This document shows positions 47,750-58,062 of a DNA stretch of 64,000 nucleotides, in pieces. How positions within the stretch are numbered: position 1 is the first letter of the stretch; every line of letters begins with the position of its first letter. The DNA lies in the NCBI GenBank assembly GCA_019916065.1, contig CM034233.1, forward strand, positions 45,754,673 through 45,818,672, given 5' to 3'. The translations under genes and the position numbers were made by a program. This DNA is from Vitellaria paradoxa (taxonomy: Eukaryota > Streptophyta > Magnoliopsida > Ericales > Sapotaceae). Below the pieces are notes generated by a model. The model had not been told where the DNA came from, did no database searches, and saw only the letters and a program-made list of their open reading frames with translations.

Positions 47750-47827
47750 GTTTGATTTCTCCAAGAAAGAAATTTTAATGTTGTGATCCGTGATGAGCGA
47801 GATCTTAATATCATCCGTATCCATAAT
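47750..47827 (+). pseudogene. Helitron 2 small 5' exon, 78 nt
   Basis: TTATAG|GTTTGATTT to CATAAT|GTAAGC, in phase 0. The second codon is TGA where Helitron 1 has CAA; the rest reads FLQERNFNVVIRDERDLNII and RIHN. Confidence 0.65.
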
Positions 47828-48852
47828 GTAAGCAAACTAATTAAATTTAATTTCGTATTTTTTAATAGTTTACTTATGATATTGAAAGGAAAAATGAAAC
47901 GCTAAAAAAATATCTCCTATTTAATTTATAAGAAAATATCTCCTATTTATATATTCGATAATCCCGCTAAACAAAATTTAGTTATTAAATATTTTCAATA
48001 GCTTTTTTTAATGGATTTTTTTTATTTATTTGAAAGGAGAAGCAGAAAGCAGAAGCAATCGCTAAGGAACGACAAAAGGCAACCTTTATAGGCAAAAGAA
48101 AAAAAAAAGGCATTATTTGTTGGCAAGGACAAAGAAAATAGATATCAAATAAAACGACTCTGTCGATATTTTTTTTGTCTCACTTTTTTTCTACCTCACT
48201 TTTTTTTTTAATTTTGTGAGCTGCTTTATTTTTCTCAATACACAGCTTATATGGGTGCTTGAATTTCTTTTTTTATTCTTTTTTTTTTCAATTTTAGTTT
48301 TAATGTGTGAAAATTGAATTATTACTTCGATGTTTTTGTAATTTTTTCATATTATTTATTGATATAATTAATATCTGGAAAAAATAATAAGGGATTACAT
48401 AGAACCCAAATATGAAAATTTGTATAAAATTTAAATTTTACACTAACCTTACAGATATGAAAAAGTAGACATTTGATTGTTAGTAGTTATGGTATATTTG
48501 AATTCTAGATTGATAATGCTACTCATTGGAGTATTTAAGGCCTGTGTTTTGTATTTACTAAAACTTTAAGAAATATCAAAAAAGAACATCATTCATGCAG
48601 GTTGTGCTTTTTTTGATTTTATTGTGATATTTTTTTAAAGTTGTCACCGCATGATTTTTGTCCAATTGAATCGTTTAATTGAGGATAAAGGGATTGTCAC
48701 CGCATGATTTATTTAGACTCAATGGAAGGAGACATGTAGAGTACCTTACACTACAAGTGTATAATATTGAGTTTTCCTTATAATATTTTTTTTCATTGGT
48801 AGTATAAATAATGCATGATCAAAAGTATAAAATGATTGTATTTTCATCTTAG

Positions 48853-51800
48853 GCACCCATTAATACTACATTATCAAAAGCTACATTAGCCCAATGTGAA
48901 CGCCGACAATGAGAGAAACTATTAAAAAGCTGCTTTACATATCCAGTGGGCCAACAGTTGGGAGGAGAGCGGGACATTGCGGAAAGACATGTCCGAGAAT
49001 TACAATCTCAACCCTTTCCTGTTGTAATGCCCAATCATTGCCATCGTATTTTCCAGGAGCATGGAACAAATGCAACTGATTACGTCAATCACTTTGTGAC
49101 AAATACTTCTACACACCCGTTTTCTATGCCAAGCACATCTCATTCTTCACAAAATAATTGGTAAAATAACAAATCTAATTTTTTCCATATACACATTTGA
49201 TTTGATCATTTGTTCTAATAATTTGACATGTCAAACATTATTTTTTGTAGGGCTATTCCTACGAGCCAAAATTTCCATGATAATCTTTATGATGATGATG
49301 AGTTGGAATATGTGCCTATGAGTTCAGGAGTTGGCACTCATGCCCCCATAAATGTAAATAGGCATTATCTTGGTAAAATTGATATACTTTGTCCTCATTG
49401 CTCAACCTTACATTGGATTGATGAAAAATTGGTGAGATCATCTATAAAACATCCCTTATTTGGAACTTGTTGTTTGCAAGGTAAGATAAGATTACCCTTG
49501 CTTACAACCCCACCTTCACAATTTTAAGTATTGTATGATGGGAATGATGATCAATTAAGATCATTTCGACAACATACCCGAGTGTATAATGCAGCTAATG
49601 CTTTCACAAGTCTTCGTGCGACAATGGACCCAAGAGTATTTACTGGAAACGGTCCTACGTCATTTACTATACATGGAGAATTGAGGCATCGAACTAGATC
49701 ACTACTTCCAGAGTCAGCACAATATGCATCATATGCTTAACTCTATATTTATGACCCTGATTCAGCTTTAGCAACCCGCTCCTTGAGAAATCCCCAATTA
49801 AGAAGGGATGTTCTTCAGACTATTCAAGATTGTTTATTGGAAGTCAATCCATTTGTAGAAAAATTTCGTTAGGCCTATTCAATTTTAAATCGGTTGGACT
49901 CAGTTGGACAAAATTTTTCTGCTCATTTACATTACAATATGTCCACAGATCGACAGCGGTATAATCTACCAACAGCAGATGAGATTGCTGTTGTAATACC
50001 TGGGGATGGAACTGAGGTCAGTGGGATGAGAGATATTATCTTACATTTGAGGGGGAATAATGGGCTGATGCAAATTAATGAATGCCACCCAGCGTATTTG
50101 CCATTACATTATGTCTTGCTATTCCCACGTGGTGAACTTGGATGGGAACCAGGATTAAAGCAGTGGGATGTTCGAAATAATTGCCCTTCACCTGATCGGC
50201 TTACTCAGATGCAGTTTTATAGTTATCGTCTCTTCGAACGTCCTTCAGAGTATTCAACCATTTTGAGAGCAGGAAAACTATTCCAAGAGTTTATGGTAGA
50301 TGCTTGGGCTACAACTGAGCAAAATCGATTAACATACTACAAGTTGAATAAAAAAAAACTCCGTTCTGAGCTATATCATGATTTGACAGATGATAGCTTG
50401 GATGAACTTAACCCAGATCAAATTGGTCAAAGGTTTATTTTGCCATCTTCATTCATTGGTGGTAACAGATATATGCATGAGATATTCCAAGGCTCAATGG
50501 CTATCACGCAATACAACCAACACCCCGATATCTTTCTCACCATGACAGCAAATCCAAGGTGGCCTAAAATTACTTCAGCTTTATTGCCGCATCAAAGAGC
50601 TATTGACCGTCCTGATTTAGTTGCCCATTTTTTTGAGTTAAAAAGAAGGGCTTTGATGAAGGAGACTGAATTGAAGAAAGTTGCACATTTTTTTATAATT
50701 GAATTCCAAAAACGGGGCCTACCACGTATGCACGCACTTTTATTTCTCTAAGGTCCTGATAAGATCCGCACATGTGCTCAAGTTGATGAAATAGTCTCTA
50801 CAGAATTTCCTGATGCAACAGAAGATCCCTTACTTTTTGAAACAGTCAAGCGATGTATGGTTCATGGACCATGTGGTGTTAGAAATCCCAAAGCACCGTG
50901 TATGAAAAATTGTATATGCACTAAGAGATACCCTCGAGCCTTTGCAGAAACAACCACCATGGATCAAGATGGGTATCCTATCTATCGGCGTCGTAAAGGT
51001 CCTGTATATACAGTGAGGGGTCATGAAGTTGATAATAGAGATGTTGTTCCATACAATCCCTATCTTTCGAGACTGTTCAATTGTCACATCAATGTTAAAG
51101 TTTGTGCTGGAATGAGATGTGTCAAATATATTCACAAGTATATTTATAAAGGTTATGATCGCACAACCATGGTGTTAGGATCACGAGATGAGATTCAACA
51201 ATATCTTGATGCAAGGTATATTGGACCTCCAAAAGTTGCCTAGCGCATATTTGGTCATCATTTGCATGAAGAGGTGCCATCAGTCATGCGATTGGCACTT
51301 CATTTACCCGGAATGCATCGCATGGCTTTTGATCCCACTAAGTCATTAGATACAATAAGGTCTAGGGCTGCTGATCAAAGGTCGACACTTACTGCATTTT
51401 TTGAATGGTGCGCTAACAATATAGATGCAAATCAGTTCACCTACCAAGAATTTTCGTAACATTTTGTTTGGGATAAGTCTAATAAAATGTGGAAACCAAG
51501 GAAAATGGGGTTTGCAATTGGTAGAATGTACTTTGTTAGCCCTAATTGTGGTGAGAGATTTTATTTACGTCTGTTACTAACTGTTGTTGAAGGGCCAAAA
51601 TCCTTTGAATATCTACGCACGGTCAATAATGTCTTATATGACACCTTCAAATCAGCATGTGTTGCAAGAGGGCTTCTAGAAGATGATGGTGAATGGAAAC
51701 AATGTCTTCAAGAGGCTGCAATAATGAAATCTGGATGCCAGTTAAGGAGATTGTTTAGTATCATTTTGACAGAGTGCTCTCCATTAGAACCGTATACATT

Positions 51801-53537
51801 ATGGAAGGAGTTTTCCGTCTATATTTGTGATGATTTTGCACATAAGATTCACACATTGTTTGGTATTTCAAATCCAACCGAGGCTCAAATTGAGGACTAT
51901 GGTTTATTTCTTCTTAATCAATTGCTTCAAGAATTGGGCAAGAGTTTAACTCACTTCCAACCTATGCCACAACCAACTGGGAATTGGAGTGCAGTGGTTG
52001 GTAATAGACTGATTTTGGAACATCAACAACTCCAAATTGAAGCTCAACATGCTGACGTGCAATATGATATTGATCATCTTAATGGTGCACAACGTATTGC
52101 ATACAACTCAATCACGTCTTCTGTGTTTGAAAATAAAGGAACTATGTTCTTCATCAGTGGTGGTGCCGGAACAGGGAAAACATTTCTGTACAATACAATT
52201 GCATTGAAATGTCGTAGCCTTGGATATATTGTTGTTACAGTAGCTTCATCTGGAATTGCATCACTGTTACTGGTGGGAGGTCGCACTGCACATTCTACCT
52301 TCAGCATTCCATTGGATGTGTTGGAAGATTCGTTCTGCGGGTTTAGCAAACAATCATTACAAGTAGAGCTATTTAGAGAAACAAAACTAATAATTTGGGA
52401 TGAAGTTCCTATGTAGCATAAACATTGTGTAGAATCAGTAGATCGCACACTCCGTGATGTTTGTAATAGTGAAAAGCCATTTGGAGGTATTATTGTTGTA
52501 CTTGGTGGAGATTTTCGACAAATATTACCGATTATATCTAAAGGAGTTCGCAAGCAAATTATGAATGCATCATTGAGGCACTCTTTTCTGTGGAATGACA
52601 TAAATATTTTAGTTTTGGATTCGAACATGCGCTTAAATCAAACAAATCCTGAAAATGTTAATTTTGTAAAATTCTTGATGGAGATATTTTTCAAAAGATG
52701 TTGTCTTTTTTTTTTAAATAAAAGACCATTTTATTTATGTGTGTTGACTGATTTAAAATATTATTTTAGGTTGGCACCAGTCCAGAGAATATCATACGAC
52801 TTCTATCAACCATATGCAAAATGTATAATCTGCATGAACTGATATCTGCAGTTTATTCGCAACTGGATGTAGCAAACACTTCCACTCATTCGTTTTTAAC
52901 TGAACGGATAATCCTTTCTGCACGTAACGAGGATGTTAGTGCTATAAATAGAGCTGCATTGAATATTTTTCCAGGAGAGTTTTTTACTTACTTAGCAGCA
53001 GATAAGATGTCCGGGGCTGATGAAGTTGATCGTTCTATTACCTACCGCTATCCTAATGAGTATTTAAACTCATCAGATCCTCCTGGTCTTCCACCTTATA
53101 AGTTGGAATTGAAAGTAGGCTGTCCAATAATGTTGTTGAGAAATATTGCGCCTAAGGCCGGGCTTTGCAATGGCACCAGAATGATGGTTGTGAGGTGTGC
53201 CACTCGCATAATCGAAGCTTTGAATTTAACCGGAGAAAAATTTGGTAATTTAGCTTTCATCTCAAGAATATCTTTGACCTCTTCATCGTCAGAATTTCCT
53301 TTTCGACTGACTAGACGTCAATTTCCAATTCGATTGGCATATGCTCTGACCATTAATAAAGCACAAGGACAATCTGTAAAGTTTGTTGGGATAGATTTGC
53401 GCACACCGGTGTTTAGTCATGGACAATTATATGTTGCCTTATCTAGATGCACATCTTTTGATCGTGTTAGTGTCCTTCTACCTAAAGCTGAGACAGATTC
53501 CACTACAAACATTGTGTATCCCAAGGTTCTATTATAA
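48853..53537 (+). pseudogene. Helitron 2 Rep/helicase, main coding part
   Basis: It has the same architecture as the Helitron 1 gene and aligns along its length. Exons are 48853-49160, 49251-52683 and 52770-53537. Landmarks: ILCPHCSTLHWIDEKLV, TQMQFYSYRLFERPSEYSTI, GLPRMHALLFL, KYIHKYIYKGYD, Walker [10 protein letters not shown], Walker [24 protein letters not shown] and [11 protein letters not shown]. The HUH motif reads RMH instead of HMH (CGT at 50725-50727), removing a metal-binding His, so Rep should be inactive even apart from the stops. In-frame stops include 49738 (TAA for Gln), 49870-49873 (TAG for Gln), 50749 (TAA for Gln), 51241 (TAG for Trp), 51457 (TAA for Gln) and 52414 (TAG, shared with Helitron 1). 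The donor of the helicase intron appears changed from GT to AT at 52684. Confidence 0.93.
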
Positions 53538-53651
53538 AGTTTTGTATTAATCAAAATCGTAGGTGCATCAATGATACACTTACTTTACATATTTTTCTAT
53601 CTGTAACATTTTTCTAACAAAAAATAATCTATGCATGTTGAATTTTTTTAG

Positions 53652-53723
53652 GGTTGGTTGGAAAAAGCAATGGAGTTCAAAAGAATTAATAAGACTGTGA
53701 TGCATCAATGGAACAGAAATAAG
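53652..53723 (+). pseudogene. Helitron 2 downstream exon, 72 nt
   Basis: TTTTAG|GGTTGGTTGG to AATAAG|GTACCT, 24 codons, GWLEKAMEFKRINKTVMHQW then NRNK. It lies after the main stop codon at 53535-53537. The homologous exon in Helitron 1 is at 35582-35510. Confidence 0.55.
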
Positions 53724-53802
53724 GTACCTTTCAGTCCTATATTATTTTGATTCATGTGTTTGTTTAATATAGTAATTGACTTATTTTTTATTCGAAAAAT
53801 AG

Positions 53803-53895
53803 ATTGTTGTTTTTGCCCCAAAATGGAGAAAGTGCATTGAACTGGATACGTGGACATTTCAAAAATTGATGTGGAAGAAATTCAGAGCCAGCTGA
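53803..53895 (+). pseudogene. Helitron 2 final 3' exon
   Basis: AAATAG|ATTGTTGTT opens IVVFAPKWRKCIELDTWTFQ, then KLMWKKFRAS and TGA at 53893-53895. It is conserved with the duplicated exon of Helitron 1 (35439-35335 and 35158-35051). Confidence 0.55.
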
Positions 53896-54402
53896 TGATT
53901 TCTTGCAAAGAACATGAAAGCCTTTTTGGTACACATCTAATGACATTTTTGTATGCACACTTTTGTAAAGTCTTTTTGTAAAGCCTTATTGGGAAGACAT
54001 TTTGTAAAGCATACACATCTAATGACTTTGGTTTATAACTCTTTTTGTTTACAGAAGGTGCTACATAAATCTCATATTTTGTAAATTGTTCTTCTACTTA
54101 CGTTATTTTTGTAAAGCTTTTAAACATTAGCTACATAAATATTATATTTTTGTATATTGCAGTGAATTGTTTGTGAACTGTTTATTGCAGTAAAATGAAT
54201 AACTGTTTATATTGCGTGTTTGAGTAATAGCTCGATGTATTACTCATAATCCAATTTGATTAGTGATTTCTTTTCTTTTTTTTTTTTTTTCAGATTGGTT
54301 TAGACTTGATTCATTTAATTGATTAGTGTATTCTTTTTTTTTTTTTTTTTTAATGTTGAAACATCCATAAGACAAAAATAATAAATTTTTTATTTGTTTG
54401 CT

Positions 54403-54428
54403 TGCCTTTAGGCACGAGCAAATGCTAG
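54403..54428 (+). terminator. 3' end of Helitron 2: hairpin and CTAG
   Basis: TGCC-TTTA-GGCA stem followed by CGAGCAAATG and CTAG, then T. Typical spacing for a Helitron 3' terminus. Confidence 0.6.
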
Positions 54429-54565
54429 TTTTTAAATACTGTATGAATACCTTAATTTTTTTTTTTAATTAGTAATTTTTATTTTTGTAGATTATTTTTA
54501 CATTTTTTTGTATGTTTGTTTTATAAATTTAAACTTGAATTATTTATACACTAAATTATAATCAT

Positions 54566-54592
54566 GTGCCTTTAAGCACATACAATTACTAG
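54566..54592 (+). terminator. 3' end of the outer Helitron: hairpin and CTAG
   Basis: GTGC-CTTTAA-GCAC stem, then ATACAATTA and CTAG, then T at 54593. The same stem-loop ends the Helitron at 54597-55765. Confidence 0.65.
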
Positions 54593-54596
54593 TATA

Positions 54597-55765
54597 TCTA
54601 TATAATAAAACACATCCCATTTTAAAATATCCCTCTCACAAACTATAATGGACAGCTGTGATTTAATTTTATTTCAAAATTAATGGCTGAGACAAGTGGC
54701 TTCTCCCATAAACTCCCACCTACCCCAAAAACATATAAAGAAATCAATGATTAGGATTTAATTCTTATCTTTTAATAGTTGAGATTTCATTTCACTTTTT
54801 GCTTTTACCGCCCTGTCAAATCTCACTTCTTTCCTCATCTATCTGCCCTAATCGGTCAAAGCACAGTCGAGTGTATTGTCCCATTTTTCACTATTTCTTA
54901 CACTCTCTCTCCCCCAATGTCTCTTAAGGATCCAAGACACCATCTTTGTGTCTCTCAATTTTTCTTTAATCTGCAGTAACACCAACGTCAACGTTGCTAC
55001 AGTAAAGCACGTGAGGAGGTTTTTTTTTTTTTAAAGGCAAAAGGGGGTGCTGGCCGAAAATTTTACAAAATAATTTTTTTCTCTGCTTTTTTAAGGCAAA
55101 ATTTCGTCTTTTGATAGGTTTTTATTTGATTAAATTCAAAATAAAATAAAATAAAATAAAATAATAATTTTTAATAACTTTTAAGTGCGTGGTAAAATAA
55201 ATAGGAATAAATAAATAAATAAATAAATTTTTATAAATAATTAATTTTAAATATATAAACTTTTATGTTATTTGTGCGATCTATATAATAAGAAAATTAA
55301 AAAATTTGAAATTGACATATTTTTATCTGTTGAATTTATTTAATGGTTAGGATTATTTTTCTTTTATTCATCACTTTAGCTGTCTTTTCGATCGCTTTAT
55401 ATAAAAATACACTTTATTACTCTTTTCATATTTCATTGAATATTTTAATTTTTTTAAATGTGATTATTTATAATAAATAATTTACATATTAATATTAGAC
55501 AAAATTAACTAAGTTTTTTTAAATAATTTGAACTTTAAGTTTCTTGAAAATTTTTTAAAGAATAAATATTTAAATTAAAAATATAATTTTAATATACTTA
55601 AAATTTAAAATTTTAAATACATACACTTTTATATTATTTGTGTTATTTACATAATAATTTATTTATAAAAATTTTTTAAAATATGATTATTTGTAATAAA
55701 TTTACATATGAGTCATTTATAGGTTAAATTATATTTTTGTGCCTTTAAGCACATGCAACTCTTAG
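54597..55765 (+). mobile_element. Non-autonomous Helitron, 4 bp after the nest
   Basis: It begins TCTATATAATAAAACACATC after an A, the same terminus as at 25881, and ends GTGC-CTTTAA-GCAC, ATGCAACTC, TTAG, then T. The end reads TTAG instead of CTAG. The first ~110 bp match the outer Helitron; the middle (54780-55020) differs and may be captured genic DNA; the tail is a diverged ~412-bp monomer. Only TATA separates it from the 3' end of the outer Helitron. Confidence 0.7.
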
Positions 55766-56135
55766 TATATATATATTTGTCAACCAAGCAACCCTAGAAA
55801 GACAAACTTTTCAATCAGCCGCAATTGCTTGGGAACATATCTTCTTGGAAGGAAGCGTGCAAGACTCGCAGTGTGAAATTGAAATTGGAGTTCATTCAAA
55901 ATCCGTTTCCCCCGTATTTGGCTTGAGTTGAGGACGACACCAAACCACCATATGGAATTTTCAAACTTGGAAACCTCATCCCATCATATAACTTTCAACC
56001 TCAACTTTTCAAATTTTAAAACAAAAATAACAATCGAACAAACGTATTATACCAACCCCTCATCAAGTCAACTTTCTCCCTCCTTCCCTCCATTTATTAC
56101 TAATAATTCTTCTTCTTCTTCTCCGCCTCCTCCTC

Positions 56136-56167
<32 letters not shown>

Positions 56168-56277
56168 CTCCCCCAAATCCCAGCTCCAGATAGTCGGTTG
56201 ATTTTCATCTTGAACTGGGGTTTCCTTCCATTTGGAATCTTGATTTCATTGGGTTGCAACACATTATCAGAACAGAA
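55766..56277 (+). promoter_or_regulatory. Upstream region and 5' UTR of the BAT1-like gene
   Basis: Sequence between the last Helitron and the permease ATG contains a (CT)n tract (about 56139-56154) running into (TA)n (about 56154-56166). No distinct TATA box can be told from the TA repeat. An open frame at 55928-56281 shows no homology I recognise and overlaps the UTR. Confidence 0.45.
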
Positions 56278-56358
56278 ATGACCCAAGTTCAACTAATGGA
56301 TTCAGGGGAAAAAAGGCTCAATGAGCTGGGATATAAGCAAGAACTCAGAAGGGAGATG
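56278..56358 (+). CDS. BAT1: BAT1-like exon 1 (27 codons)
   Basis: The ATG at 56278 opens MTQVQLMDSGEKRLNELGYK. The donor is ATG|GTTATT at 56359. Cytosolic N-terminus of the transporter. Confidence 0.88.
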
Positions 56359-57941
56359 GTTATTTTGAAATCCCTTCCTCACTTCCCCCCCCCTTTTTTG
56401 GACACACACACTCGTGTATATATATATATATATATATGTTCAGTTTTTTCTTTGTAAAACTTGATACTTATTGAGCAAGGGCTTGGCTCTTATTTGTTGC
56501 AGTCACTCTTCAAAACCCTGGCAATATCTTTTTCAACTATGACACTTTTCACTGGGATCACGCCTCTGTATGGTTCAAGTCTGCAATATGCAGGGCCAGC
56601 AAGTCTTGTCTGGGGATGGCTTGTGGTTTCATTTTTCACCTGGTTTGTTGGGATTGCAATGGCCGAAATCTGCTCCTCTTTTCCTGTAAGTCAACTTTAT
56701 TTATTAATTATTATTATTATTTTCTTTAGTATACATTGGTTGAAAGTTTCAACAAGAACTATAATAGCTACTGCGTCAGTGTTGGAAAACTCTACAATAC
56801 ACAATGCTATGACTACAATATTTAGATACAAAAGATTACCTAAAAAATCCGCACCCAAAATACGGCAAGTCTTCAAATGAAGCGACCGGCATAGATCCTC
56901 CTGGTTTAAAATCTCAATGCCTTTGGGATCTTCGATCACAATTCACGAGCATGCATCCCATATTTTTGACGAATATAGTGCAACCATTTCAATTTTCAGC
57001 CCCTTAAATCCGAAGAAGAAACCAATCTCTTTTTGGCAGTTATTTGCTAGCAAATTTAGGAAATATGCCCCAGATTTTGTGAATGTGAGAAAAAAGAAAT
57101 TGGAAGTGTAATTGTAAAGAAGATGGATGTTAATTCCAAAATTGTGTACGGTGCGAGGTCTGGTTGGTCCTTGCAGTTTTTCCTCTTGAGTTGATTGAAG
57201 GGATTTCCTTGTTAAAAAAAAAAAAAATCTCGTGTTCTTATGTTATGCATAAAGATACATAGGCTTAAGTGGCTTGAAAATTAATCAATTGTGATCAGGG
57301 AATCCACTTTTTGTAACTTAACAATGGATTTTGTAATAAAAAGGATTGTTCAATTTTTCTCCTCCAACTTGCTGTTGGACAAAATAGAGGAATCTTTACA
57401 ACTGTCCGAATGGGTAGTGCACATGAATGGGCTTGTTTTTACTGTTGACAAGTCTTGGAAATGCAAGTTTTCAGCATGGAAAGGAACTATTCTATGTACC
57501 ATGACTTCGTGTAGTTGAAGAGCTTATTGTGCTTTGTTCTGAAATTTTTTGAACAGACAACTGGTTCTCTATACTTTTGGGCTGCCCATTTAGCCGGCCC
57601 CAAGTGGGGTCCATTCGCATCATGGTGCTGTGCTTGGCTTGAGACGATAGGGCTAATAGCTGGCATAGGAACACAGGTAGTCGTTCTCAATGAAAATTAG
57701 TTCTTCTTCCAATTGATTTCTAAGTTTTTACTATTGCTTGGATTTGTAGGCCTATGCAGGATCTCAGACTCTGCAAAGCATCATTTTGCTATGCACTGGC
57801 ACTAATAAAGATGGAGGTTACTTTGCTCCTCGGTGGTTATTCTTGTGTATGTATATGGGCCTTACTGTTATATGGGCATTCCTCAACACATTTGCATTGG
57901 AAGTCATTGCTTTTATTGATATAGTTTCAATATGGTGGCAG
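56278..57941 (+). CDS. BAT1: Amino-acid permease, BAT1/GABP type (5' part)
   Basis: Four exons (56278-56358, 56503-56685, 57557-57676, 57750-57941), all phase 0 with GT-AG introns, encode the first 192 residues of a plant APC-superfamily transporter, a family that moves amino acids and GABA across cell or mitochondrial membranes. Landmarks: RLNELGYKQELRREM before the first membrane segment; FSTMTLFTGITPLYG and YAGPASLVWGW, the substrate-site region of the first helices; AMAEICSSFPTTGSLYFWAA; LETIGLIAGIGTQAYAGSQ; and ALEVIAFIDIVSIWWQ at the end. Family members have about 520 residues, so some 330 are missing. The donor after the last exon (CAG|GTATGT at 57942) is sound, but a gypsy element occupies the following intron. 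Whether later exons exist beyond 64000 cannot be seen. Confidence 0.93.
56503..56685 (+). CDS. BAT1: BAT1-like exon 2 (61 codons)
   Basis: Acceptor TTGCAG, then SLFKTLAISFSTMTLFTGIT and on to AEICSSFP; donor CCT|GTAAGT. Holds roughly the first two membrane helices. Confidence 0.93.
57557..57676 (+). CDS. BAT1: BAT1-like exon 3 (40 codons)
   Basis: Acceptor TGAACAG, then TTGSLYFWAAHLAGPKWGPF and on to IAGIGTQ; donor CAG|GTAGTC. The preceding 871-bp intron shows no bounded element. Confidence 0.93.
57750..57941 (+). CDS. BAT1: BAT1-like exon 4 (64 codons)
   Basis: Acceptor TTTGTAG, then AYAGSQTLQSIILLCTGTNK and on to DIVSIWWQ; donor CAG|GTATGT. Last exon visible in the window. Confidence 0.93.
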
Positions 57942-58062
57942 GTATGTTATAAGTTATTGAAAGCATGCTTACAATAATTTCTTTCGCAGTTGTTTGCATA
58001 CAAATGCTGCAAAATCATTAGGTGGAACTGCCAAAATCTAATGCATTTTGGCTCTCTTTGAT

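Larger units (their letters stand above)
29985..54428 (+). mobile_element. Rep/helicase Helitron 2 (plus strand), split by Helitron 1
   Basis: The proposed 5' end TCTATATTACAACATCACCC follows an A at 29984 and resembles the termini at 25881 and 54597. The proposed 3' end is CTAG at 54425-54428 followed by T, after the hairpin TGCC-TTTA-GGCA (54403-54414). It encodes a Helitron Rep/helicase (47519-53895) now full of stops. Helitron 1 interrupts its 5' half at 34036-47338. Own length is about 11.1 kb. The 5' end is the weakest point; the interruption by Helitron 1 is certain. Confidence 0.65.
25881..54592 (+). mobile_element. Outer Helitron, split by a 24.4-kb nested insertion
   Basis: The 5' end is TCTATATAATAAAACACATC preceded by A. 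The proposed 3' end is CTAG at 54589-54592 followed by T, 9 bp after a hairpin GTGC-CTTTAA-GCAC (54566-54579). The right arm 54429-54592 matches the end of the related element at 41040-41968 (shared TTTATAAATTTAAA and the terminal hairpin). The left arm 25881-29984 carries the captured HMGB-like start, three MITEs and an AT-rich tandem array. Own length after removing 29985-54428 is about 4.3 kb, with no transposase, so it is non-autonomous. Pairing these two ends is inference from nesting order and sequence continuity. Confidence 0.6.

Noticed and set aside
55280..55765. Separate short Helitron starting at TCTATATAATAAG (55280)
   Set aside because: The same TATATAATAAG context recurs inside the ~412-bp monomers with conserved sequence upstream, so it is better read as an internal monomer of the Helitron 54597-55765.
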